From: Deltaproteobacteria bacterium
GTDB lineage: Bacteria; Desulfobacterota; Desulfobacteria; Desulfobacterales; JAABPS01
DNA: 10,193 bases
Assembly: GCA_019309685.1 (NCBI GenBank)
Contig: JAFDFT010000041.1
Span: forward strand, 1-10,193
Direction of reading: 5' to 3'
Shown here in pieces: positions 1 to 6,788 of the stretch; within the stretch, counting starts at the first letter, position 1; the number at the start of each line of letters is the position of its first letter. The notes under the pieces are model-generated. The model worked only from the letters and a program-made list of their open reading frames with translations. It ran no database searches and had not been told where the DNA came from. Position numbers and translations under genes: made by a program.

Positions 1-740
1 GGCAGGATCTGCTGTCTGAAAAATCGGGTGAAAGCATGGTGCTGGTCTTGAAACCCATGTCATCTGCATAAAAGACCATGCCCACAGAAGGATGAGCCGC
101 GGCCAAATCTATGACCGCTTCCGACAGGTTATCGAGCTTCTCTAGTATGCCTTCTATCAATTTGGGATCGTCAACGCTGGCATAAGTCAAGGGCCAAATC
201 CCATCAGGATTCGAAGTTCTTCGAAGCTGCCCATATGCATAACATGGATTTTCATGCCCGGGGGCATCAACTTGGCCATGTAATCGAGTCCACCTGGACG
301 CTTGTCACATCCGGCCAGGGAAAAGCCTCAAAAGAGGCCCGGTCCGTGATCTGACCGGAATGCTCATTTTGCCAGGGACGGGTACTCTCCTGGCCGTCTC
401 CCCCGCTGAATACCGATCTGGTACGTGGTACGTTCATACCAGTGAATCCCAAGGCGCTGTCATACCCCATGCCCCTGTGAAAAGCCATTACCAGATCAAC
501 AAATTGATAATATTTAATGTCAGCTTCCTCCCGGGAGATCTCTCCGGACCAATACATTTCGGAAATCTCTGGCATTTGATCTATCGGAGAGTCCTGCCCG
601 GTGACCCGGCCCATAAAGGACGGATCAGCCATCATTTCTATGATAGGTACTGGACCTTCTGTTTCCTCACGCATAATTACCCTGCGCAAGTATTCAAAAT
701 CAGCAGTTGTTTTAAATGGTAGGGGTAAGTTGGTAGTCAT
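1..740 (-). pseudogene. URO-D family (MtaA-like) methyltransferase, frame-broken and cut by the window edge
   Basis: Members of the uroporphyrinogen-decarboxylase fold family that sit beside corrinoid proteins transfer methyl groups between a corrinoid protein and a thiol, folate or methoxylated substrate in the cytoplasm. The first open frame starts at the ATG at 740, preceded by a good GGGAG ribosome binding site, and runs to a stop at 267. It includes FEAFPWPD near residue 140. Homology continues in a second frame (about 291 to 190: GLDYMAKLMPPGMKIHV, then MGSFEELRILMG), in a third (about 193 to 20: LTYASVDDPKLIEGILEKL, then YADDMGFKTSTMLSPDF) and apparently in a fourth (FRQQILP) to the edge. 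Restoring one base in each of three short homopolymers rejoins the frames. It is therefore either a young pseudogene or an intact gene with sequencing errors. The C-terminal half, with the expected zinc ligands, lies outside. It is last in the corrinoid cluster. Family assignment is firm; substrate is unknown. Confidence 0.8.
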
Positions 741-866
741 TATCTTTTCTCCCGGTTGAAGCGAATATCATTTGTCCGGACTATTTCTTTAGATTCATGA
801 CTCTGATTTTTTAAAAATACCCGTATGTGTTAAGTGAACAATTCAATATGTGATTGTTTGATTTTT
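741..866 (-). other. Intergenic spacer between the DUF1638 fusion gene and the URO-D gene
   Basis: This AT-rich spacer of 126 bases holds no open frame worth calling. Next to the upstream gene it contains an AT-only inverted repeat (AACAAT at 837-842 and ATTGTT at 853-858, 10-base loop), too weak to call a terminator. The Shine-Dalgarno sequence of the URO-D gene lies at its left end, about 8 bases before the ATG. With no convincing promoter or terminator, readthrough from the upstream gene is the simplest reading. Confidence 0.5.
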
Positions 867-3710
867 TCAATTTTTAATGGACGTTTTCTTTTCTTCCCGT
901 ACATCAGTTAGCCTGGAAAGATCCGGTCTTCCCCTGAATCTTGCAGTTATCGTCCTTCCGAGAAACAGTTCATCACCATAACCGGTTCGGGCTGTTTTGT
1001 CTTCCGCCTGGGTTTCAACATGACCCCGGCTTGCCCCGGCATGGACTCCGATAAGCTGAACTTTTTCCACAAGTGTGTTTACGGCATATACGTTCGCATC
1101 ATCAAAATCATCGAATGTTTTAGCCCCTGACAGGCCCTCGATGGTAAATCCACCTTCCTGATCAGGCTTAACTCTTACATGTCTGCACACCATAATTTCA
1201 CTGGTTATGGCCCCTATAGCGTTTGCCACATCAGCGTCAGGCGGGATAATACATTCCGCATTGAGGTGTTTTGCCGCTCCGGGAAGGTAATGATGTACGG
1301 GTGCCCCTATTCCAATAAGGGGGTGGGAAAAGTTGAAGCTAACCTTCAGCCCTTCCTTTCCCGGGGCAAGCCAGTTAGTGTAAAGTGCCTGACATACATT
1401 GCAGTCATCCATATTATCAGGCAAAATCTCATCACCAAGGAGTTTTTTCAATAACTCCATAGAGAGCCGGCGTGTAATTTGCTCATGAACATGATCAATG
1501 AAATCATTTTGACCGAGACCAAGAAGTTCACCGAGCATATGGCTTAGTCTTACAGCGGAATCTCTGTCCCAGCGATTATATTCACCGCTAATATGAAGCA
1601 GGTCTGTCGGGGTAAGGCTGCTCATTTTTACCATGTCATGCTCTTCGAGTCGCTTCAGAGTCCAGGGAGTTATGGTGACCACGTCATTTAGCTCATCCAA
1701 TGATCTCGGTCTTTCTTTCAAAGACTTGAGGGCAGCCTTTTCGTCCGGTGTGATATCAGGCAGATGGTTTCGGCCTGTAGCAGTAGCAATTTGTAATTTT
1801 TCAGGATATTTTCTGATAAAATCAAGCCGTTTCTCAAGGTGATTAAGGGTTTTTGATACATTGATGTTTACGGCACCAAGCCAGGAAACAGGGATAACAC
1901 GCCTCGGGCCGATTTTCAGTTTGCTTTCGGAGATCGTCAGGAGGCTGTCGCCTCCAAGGCCGGTTGTACGCATATCAAGGGCTTGCACATGAGTGTGGAA
2001 ATTACCGACAGCAGCCCCTTTTTTTGATGTTCTCACCGAACCGTGCAAAAGTTCGGCAGTGTCTGTTGTTGTCCCGCCAATATCAACAACAAGTGCATCG
2101 TCTCGACCCGTAAGGTGCCGGGCTCCTGCGACACTGGCGGCAGGCCCTGATAGGATCGTTTCAACAGGCCTGTCTTTTGCCGTTTCGACACTCATCAAAG
2201 AGCCATCTCCCTTTACAACAACGATCGGTTCGTTTATGCCATGATTTCGGAGAGTGAGCTCTATTTCATCCAGGAACTTACCCAGTCGAGGTATTATTTT
2301 CGCATTTAACACAGCCGTCATCGCGCGTGTTAGATAATTTAACAGTTCCGACAACTCATGACCGCATGTAACACTTAAACCGGTTTCTTCCCTGATGATC
2401 CGTTTTACTTTGAGTTCATGTTCCGGATTGATTGAGCCGGCATACCCGGACACCGCAAAAGCTTTGACCTGATTTTTAGCAATCATATCCCGAACGACTT
2501 GCAGGATTTCGGAATGGTTGATTGGAGCTGTTACTTTCCCCTTGATATTGATTCTGCCTGAAATCGGTACAGTGGGACTATGGGGAATATCGGACTGTTT
2601 AAACAGCCCGACGGGGGGCATTACCAACAGACCAACTTTCTGGCCATATCCTTCGACAATAGCATTTGTGGCAAGTGTGGTAGATACGGATACAAGCTCT
2701 GTATCCTTAAGAAGGTCTTTATCTAATGTGTCGAGAGCTTCATTTATTCCAATGGTAAAGTCCCAAGGAGTAGTGGGTGCTTTGGCTTTGTCGACAACAA
2801 TATCATTTTCAAAGCTGAAAATGACTGCGTCAGTGTATGTTCCGCCTGCATCTATGCCAAGCCCGAGGCGGATGATATCGCGCGAAATACCTTGATTATT
2901 ATCTTTTACAACCGTTATCGTATTTTTATTCGGTTCCCAACTGTTATTTTTGCTCTGCCAGGGTGCGGCAGCCTTTAGCTTGCCGCTGAGAGCATCAAAG
3001 ACTGTACCGTACTCAGGCGGAACAATCAGAATTTCATCGCTGCTTTTTGTCGAAGTAAGTATTTTTTCCAGAAGAGAGGTACTTCCTGCAATCTCCTCAT
3101 ACTTCCATTGGAACTTTTCAGCCATTGAACTGGTATATTCAGCGTATTTTTTTTTCTGGCCCATGCCGGTGTTGATAAAGACAGCTCTGTGGTAGTTTCT
3201 TTTCCAGCTGTTGAAAAACTCCGCAACAGCCCTTGCGTTATCCATACCGTATTTTGTAACAAGTTTTTGAAATTCCGGGTGATCTTCCCAGTCCAGTCCG
3301 GGTCCTTTTTTCTGGCTGAAGGGCTCCACTTTTTCATTAAACCAGCCGGCTGAAATATAATACGTACCCGGATATTTATGGAATTGCTCCTTGTAGGCAC
3401 GATCTGATCCGAGAAAAAGGGCGATGCAGTCATGCACTTTCGGGAGTACAAGGGGTATGTTTCTTGCTTTTATACCGACGGTACCCTGGCCGCAGATTCC
3501 GTACCCTATTGCAATTTTTTTAAATTTGTTTTTTGCGGATGCCCTGTCAATGGCCTCCTGGAGCTGCTGCCTCAACTTGCCTGGCTTTTCGTGCAGCCCG
3601 CCGCTGAGGAACTCATATTCTATATAAAGGCCCAGCTCTTCTGCGATTTTCTTTATATCGATTGCCAGCACACCACATCCGATGACACATATTTGATTGC
3701 TATCTTTCAT
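867..3710 (-). CDS. DUF1638 - hydantoinase/oxoprolinase (ASKHA) fusion protein
   Basis: A cytoplasmic protein of 947 residues with two joined domains. Residues about 5-215 match DUF1638: the signatures GYGICGQGTVGI (about 69-80), PKVHDCIALFLGS (about 90-102) and YYISAGW (about 117-123) are visible. From about residue 283 it is a hydantoinase A / oxoprolinase-type ASKHA nucleotide-binding protein: GLGIDAGGTYTDAV (283-296, phosphate loop 1), KGDGSLMS (about 500-507), TILSGPAASVAGA (518-530), VVDIGGTTTD (541-550, phosphate loop 2) and GLGGDS (584-589). A GTG at 3731 would add seven residues, but the ATG at 3710 is preferred: AGGA lies 11 bases upstream, whereas the GTG has no nearby site. DUF1638 proteins and hydantoinase-like proteins are known neighbours of corrinoid methyltransferase genes. 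Here it follows the corrinoid protein and precedes the URO-D gene. A role in ATP-driven corrinoid-protein maintenance, or in processing an amide-type methyl donor, is inference; the true activity is unknown. No transmembrane segment was seen. Confidence 0.85.
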   Translation of the reverse strand: MKDSNQICVIGCGVLAIDIKKIAEELGLYIEYEFLSGGLHEKPGKLRQQLQEAIDRASAKNKFKKIAIGYGICGQGTVGIKARNIPLVLPKVHDCIALFLGSDRAYKEQFHKYPGTYYISAGWFNEKVEPFSQKKGPGLDWEDHPEFQKLVTKYGMDNARAVAEFFNSWKRNYHRAVFINTGMGQKKKYAEYTSSMAEKFQWKYEEIAGSTSLLEKILTSTKSSDEILIVPPEYGTVFDALSGKLKAAAPWQSKNNSWEPNKNTITVVKDNNQGISRDIIRLGLGIDAGGTYTDAVIFSFENDIVVDKAKAPTTPWDFTIGINEALDTLDKDLLKDTELVSVSTTLATNAIVEGYGQKVGLLVMPPVGLFKQSDIPHSPTVPISGRINIKGKVTAPINHSEILQVVRDMIAKNQVKAFAVSGYAGSINPEHELKVKRIIREETGLSVTCGHELSELLNYLTRAMTAVLNAKIIPRLGKFLDEIELTLRNHGINEPIVVVKGDGSLMSVETAKDRPVETILSGPAASVAGARHLTGRDDALVVDIGGTTTDTAELLHGSVRTSKKGAAVGNFHTHVQALDMRTTGLGGDSLLTISESKLKIGPRRVIPVSWLGAVNINVSKTLNHLEKRLDFIRKYPEKLQIATATGRNHLPDITPDEKAALKSLKERPRSLDELNDVVTITPWTLKRLEEHDMVKMSSLTPTDLLHISGEYNRWDRDSAVRLSHMLGELLGLGQNDFIDHVHEQITRRLSMELLKKLLGDEILPDNMDDCNVCQALYTNWLAPGKEGLKVSFNFSHPLIGIGAPVHHYLPGAAKHLNAECIIPPDADVANAIGAITSEIMVCRHVRVKPDQEGGFTIEGLSGAKTFDDFDDANVYAVNTLVEKVQLIGVHAGASRGHVETQAEDKTARTGYGDELFLGRTITARFRGRPDLSRLTDVREEKKTSIKN

Positions 3711-3834
3711 AATGGAACAGTTCCTGATCACATATGTACAAAAATAAAAAAACCTTTCACTGCCAATCTATCACTCTTGAAAAGAAGATAAAAGTTTGAC
3801 CTATGAATGAGGGGAAGGCAGAAAGGAAGACACC
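3711..3834 (-). promoter_or_regulatory. Spacer with a GGAACTGTTCC palindrome over the ribosome binding site
   Basis: The 124 bases between the corrinoid gene and the DUF1638 fusion gene carry no open frame and no GC-rich hairpin with a T-run. At 3714-3724 a perfect 11-base inverted repeat (GGAAC, one base, GTTCC) covers the AGGA ribosome binding site of the fusion gene. It could be an operator or a small hairpin restricting translation initiation, or chance. The genes are probably co-transcribed. Confidence 0.3.
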
Positions 3835-4470
3835 TCAGACGCCAAGGCTTTCTTTGGCTTTTCTGGCTCCTGACGACCCATCCGGGGCATAAATATCGGC
3901 GCCGATTTCGTCGGCAAATTTTTGTGTTACAGGCGCACCCCCAATCATGACTTTGACTTTGTCGCGTACGCCAGCCTCTTCCAATGCTTCGACAGACGTT
4001 TTCATAACCATCATGGTAGTGGTGAGCAGGGCGCTCATAGCCATAAATTCAGCGGAATGTTCTTTAACGGCCTCCACGAATTTTTCCGGTGATACATCGG
4101 CACCCAGGTCGATTATCTCAAACCCGATGCCTTCCAACATCATGACGACCAGATTTTTACCGATATCGTGCAAATCGCCTTGAACTGTACCAATCACGAT
4201 TTTGCCCAGCGGTTTGATATCTGCTTCCACCAATTTTGGTTTCAGAAGGGCTGTACTCGCTTGCATGGCACGGGCCGCAATCAGCATATCCGGAACAAAA
4301 TATTCGCCTTGCTCAAACAGACGCCCCACTTTGGTCATGGCTGCAATCAATCCCTTATTCAATATTTCTGCGGCATCCAGATTATCAGCTAACGCCTTGT
4401 TCACACCCTCGGTTGCACCGTTCATGTCGCCTTTAAGCACACTTTGATAAATGTCGTCTAAAATAGCCAT
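3835..4470 (-). CDS. MtbC/MttC-family corrinoid (B12-binding) methyl carrier protein
   Basis: A cytoplasmic cobalamin-binding protein of 211 residues, the usual length for methylamine/methanol-type corrinoid proteins. Residues about 1-85 form the helical cap (B12-binding 2 domain), including the EYFVPDMLIAARAMQ segment (56-70). Residues about 88-211 form the Rossmann-like corrinoid domain with DLHDIGKN (99-106), where His101 is the expected lower cobalt ligand. Ser146 and Leu148 of the SxL motif and the IGGAP turn (176-180) follow, and the end APDGSSGARKA is typical. Such proteins shuttle a methyl group on Co(I)/Co(III) between a substrate methyltransferase and a second methyltransferase. The ATG at 4470 has AAGGA eight bases upstream. 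It is the first gene of the left-hand cluster, with the DUF1638-hydantoinase fusion and a URO-D-family methyltransferase following. The methyl donor cannot be told from sequence, so no gene symbol is given. Confidence 0.95.
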   Translation of the reverse strand: MAILDDIYQSVLKGDMNGATEGVNKALADNLDAAEILNKGLIAAMTKVGRLFEQGEYFVPDMLIAARAMQASTALLKPKLVEADIKPLGKIVIGTVQGDLHDIGKNLVVMMLEGIGFEIIDLGADVSPEKFVEAVKEHSAEFMAMSALLTTTMMVMKTSVEALEEAGVRDKVKVMIGGAPVTQKFADEIGADIYAPDGSSGARKAKESLGV

Positions 4471-4614
4471 AGTTTATTTCCTTTTTTATGTTTTGGTATG
4501 TATGTGTCTCATGGCGCAAAAGTTTTTCGTACCACAGACATCTATGTCCGCTCCGTTACACTTACGGCCTCATACAACAAGGTCAAGATTCATGCGTTGT
4601 TCACTAAACTTTAT
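4471..4614 (-). promoter_or_regulatory. Leader of about 140 nt ahead of the corrinoid gene
   Basis: If transcription begins just after the promoter at 4615-4643, the corrinoid transcript has an untranslated leader of about 140 bases. It contains a perfect GACAT/ATGTC inverted repeat with a two-base loop (4537-4548) and a short CCGT/ACGG stem with a seven-base loop (4553-4567). No box matching the cobalamin riboswitch core (GCCACTG-like) was seen, so it is not called a riboswitch. The GACAT/ATGTC repeat could equally be an operator half-site pair. Confidence 0.3.
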
Positions 4615-4643
4615 TTAATATAATATTTTGAAATTTCGTTCAA
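4615..4643 (-). promoter_or_regulatory. Candidate sigma-70-type promoter of the corrinoid cluster
   Basis: On the minus strand TTGAAC (4638-4643) and TATTAA (4615-4620) are separated by exactly 17 bases, in an AT-rich stretch just downstream of the decayed solute-binding-protein gene. Spacing and hexamers fit a housekeeping promoter. It gives the methyl-transfer cluster transcription independent of the upstream glycerol-type operon. AT-rich DNA yields chance matches, hence moderate confidence. Confidence 0.45.
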
Positions 4644-4693
4644 AATTTATAGAGTAATAAATGTTATTTTACAATCTTAATTTTGTGAAGATT

Positions 4694-5311
4694 TTACTTA
4701 TATGGTGCCAATGGAGTCCAGACATCATCAATCCTATCCCTCATGGCGTATATCATATTCAAGCCGAATAAAATATTCCCCGCCGGTTCTTCCCTTCCAA
4801 CCTTTTTAAATTATTTATCCGAGAAGATTCCTAACCACATGAGATCTTCCCAGGGCCCATAGGGCTCGTAAAAACAGAAGATATGTGTTTGACTCATCCA
4901 GAACCTCGATTTCCTCGATCTCGGCTAACGGCCCGGCCATGATATTTCCGTTTTCAGGATTTGTGACCTGCTCATATGTCCATTTCACATCATGGGCTAT
5001 AAGCGGGTCTCCCGTATGAAACGTATGCCCCTTTTAGATCTTTATCCTGAGATCTTTTCGATTTTTCAGAACCGTGATCGATGTTGCAAGACTGTTTCTT
5101 CACTCCCCGGTCACAGGGTCTGCACCCATCAGCAACTCATACATAGGGAGTATAATAGGTAGATCAAGGCTGTTTTGTATTCAAGCATGTTTACGGTTGA
5201 AGGGGCGTACGCCATGGCCACTTTAAGCTCATCATTTGGGCCTACTGAGGCAAGGCCTGGAAAAAGAACAAAATAAAATGATAAAAATGATACTAGTTTT
5301 GTATTAAACAT
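4694..5311 (-). pseudogene. Decayed family-5 ABC transporter solute-binding protein
   Basis: This is the remnant of a periplasmic peptide/nickel-type (SBP_bac_5) binding protein. From the ATG at 5311 there is a hydrophobic signal segment (LVSFLSFYFVLFPGLAS), then the mature start ELKVAMAYAPSTVNMLEYKTA. The frame shifts near 5165, continuing as LPIILPMYELLMGADPVTGE, a stop, then LATS; after a second stop come KGHTFHTGDPLIAHDVKWTY and GPLAEIEEIEVLDE. A further shift near 4867-4873 gives EPYGPWEDLMWLGIFSDK, another stop, and KKVGREE. Most of the C-terminal lobe is then missing and the frame ends with a plausible C-terminus (RIDDVWTPLAPYK) at 4694. Intact relatives have roughly 500-600 residues; about 200 are represented here. 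An AAAGGAG site (about 5334-5340) lies just after the kinase stop but is far from this ATG; a TTG at 5328 is better spaced but in another frame. It was probably once part of the upstream operon. Nonfunctional with high confidence. Confidence 0.8.
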
Positions 5312-5345
5312 ATTTTTGAGTATTTCAAATTCTCTCCTTTTTGTA

Positions 5346-6788
5346 TTACAATCCAAAAACAGACTTCCATTGTCCAAAACGTTCTTCACGCTCGGAATTG
5401 CTCCATTGAGGTTCGAAAGTTTTATCAACCCGATGCAGTTTTGCCGAGGAATAAGGTTCCCAAATGCCACACGCCTCACCCGCCAAAAGGGCTGTGCCGT
5501 ATGCAGTCGCTTCTGCCGGTTCCATTCTTTCAATGACACATCCCAGTACATTTGACTGAATTTGCATCAATAGGTTATTGGCAGTGGCACCACCGTCTAC
5601 TCGCAAAGTGTCCGGTTTTGTAAGTACGGAATCTTGAAAAATCTGGTCGACCATCTCCCGGACCCGAAACGCCACCCCCTCAATAGCGGCCCTGACAATG
5701 TGTTCCTTGGAGGTGGCCAGAGTGAGTCCCTCAAAAGCACCGAAACGATCAGGAATTTCGTGAGGTGAACCCAAGCCCTGAAGCGCTGGCAAAAAAGAAA
5801 CACTATGATCATCCGTACTTTTCGCGCCTAGAGATGTTGCCTGTGAAGGATTATCGAGAATTCCCAATTGGGTCAGCCAGGTAAAAACCGCACCAGCGGT
5901 CATGACCATTCCTTCAACCATAAAAGTTTTCCTGCCATCCCGGGTCCAGGCAACAAATGGGTAAGTGCCGGCTGCTAATTTGATCTCACTTCCTGAATTA
6001 ACATTGCAGGTACCTGATGTCCCGTAACTGATCTTGGCCATACCTGGTTCAAGACAGCCCTGACCGTATAATGCGCTTTGCTGGTCGCCAATTATAGCAC
6101 CGATGGGGATTTTTGTCCCGAGCAGGTCCGGGTCGGTATATCCCATGATGCCCACGGAATCTACAATTTTTGGAAAAAATGAAGAGGGCAGATTCTGAAA
6201 TTCCAACAAATCGCTGGACCACTTCCACTCTTCTAGAAAATCAAAATACCCTAAAGCGCTTGCATTGGATGAATCTGTGACGTGAATAGAACCACCGCTC
6301 AGGCGCCATGCCAGAAAAGAATCGACGTTTCCCCACGCCAGTTCGTTGTTTTTTACACGATCATATCCATTCGGCAAATTGCTGAGCAGCTGTTCCATCT
6401 TAACCGGGGGAAGATAGCTGTTTAGGGTCTTGAATCCCTTTTCTATCAGCTCATTTGCCCGTTGTTTTCCGCGTAGATCCTGCCAAATGACGGCAGGGCC
6501 CAGTGCCTTGCCACTACCACGGTCCCAGATCACAACCGTGGAACGTTGTCCTGTAATGCCGATTCCGGCCAGATTTTTGGCATCAATTCGGCTGTCTACG
6601 ATGACTGCTTTTACTGTATCAAGAGTAATTTTCCACAAGCTTTCCGGGTCCTGTTCCACTAATCCGGCAGCTGGATAGCGGAGCAGATATTTTTCGGACG
6701 CTTTGCCTATGACCTGTCCCGCTTCGTCCACAACCATGGCCAGTACGTTGGTAGTACCGGCGTCAATCGCAAGGATGTATCTACTCAT
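5346..6788 (-). CDS. FGGY-family kinase, glycerol-kinase-like
   Basis: A cytoplasmic sugar/polyol kinase of 480 residues, slightly shorter than typical GlpK (about 495-505). Landmarks are AIDAGTTNVLAMV (7-19, ATP phosphate loop), ITGQRSTVVIWD (78-89), VIWQDLRG (100-107), NSYLPPVKMEQLL (123-135), GDQQSALYGQG (234-244, catalytic Asp235), ISYGTSGTCNVN (253-264) and RVDGGATANNLLMQ in the C-terminal lobe. Compared with E. coli glycerol kinase, the contacts Arg83, Trp103, Tyr135 and Asp245 are kept (here Arg82, Trp102, Tyr125, Asp235), but Glu84 is Ser83 and Phe270 aligns with Thr260. It may therefore act on glycerol, dihydroxyacetone or another three-carbon or alkylated polyol, so no glpK symbol is assigned. 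Its ATG overlaps the stop of the AGPS-like gene by 8 bases and lacks a clear ribosome binding site, which suggests translational coupling. Product with ATP would feed the GlpD/AGPS pair. Confidence 0.88.
   Translation of the reverse strand: MSRYILAIDAGTTNVLAMVVDEAGQVIGKASEKYLLRYPAAGLVEQDPESLWKITLDTVKAVIVDSRIDAKNLAGIGITGQRSTVVIWDRGSGKALGPAVIWQDLRGKQRANELIEKGFKTLNSYLPPVKMEQLLSNLPNGYDRVKNNELAWGNVDSFLAWRLSGGSIHVTDSSNASALGYFDFLEEWKWSSDLLEFQNLPSSFFPKIVDSVGIMGYTDPDLLGTKIPIGAIIGDQQSALYGQGCLEPGMAKISYGTSGTCNVNSGSEIKLAAGTYPFVAWTRDGRKTFMVEGMVMTAGAVFTWLTQLGILDNPSQATSLGAKSTDDHSVSFLPALQGLGSPHEIPDRFGAFEGLTLATSKEHIVRAAIEGVAFRVREMVDQIFQDSVLTKPDTLRVDGGATANNLLMQIQSNVLGCVIERMEPAEATAYGTALLAGEACGIWEPYSSAKLHRVDKTFEPQWSNSEREERFGQWKSVFGL

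Noticed and set aside
837..858. AACAAT/ATTGTT inverted repeat after the DUF1638 fusion gene as a terminator
   Set aside because: The stem is six AT-dominated pairs with a 10-base loop, and on the minus strand no T-run follows. A T-rich stretch follows on the plus strand, where there is no gene to terminate.
3432..3791. Plus-strand open frame of 119 codons across the start of the DUF1638 fusion gene
   Set aside because: It lies mostly antisense to a well-supported coding region, has no family-like sequence and is explained as a shadow frame.
4508..4535. Possible sigma-54 promoter (TGGTACG followed by TTTTGCG on the minus strand)
   Set aside because: The GG and GC elements are 14 bases apart instead of the required 10.
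4471..4614. Cobalamin riboswitch ahead of the corrinoid gene
   Set aside because: No B12-box-like core was found and the leader is shorter than typical cobalamin riboswitches.
5035..5062. Repeated AGATCTTT words inside the decayed binding-protein gene as a regulatory repeat
   Set aside because: They are short, only two copies, and read as ordinary family-5 coding sequence (LRIKI, KGHTF) apart from a stop codon.
5129..5551. Minus-strand open frame of 140 codons reading from inside the kinase gene into the spacer
   Set aside because: Its first part is an out-of-frame reading of the kinase C-terminus; only the part after the ATG at 5311 is meaningful, and that belongs to the decayed solute-binding protein.
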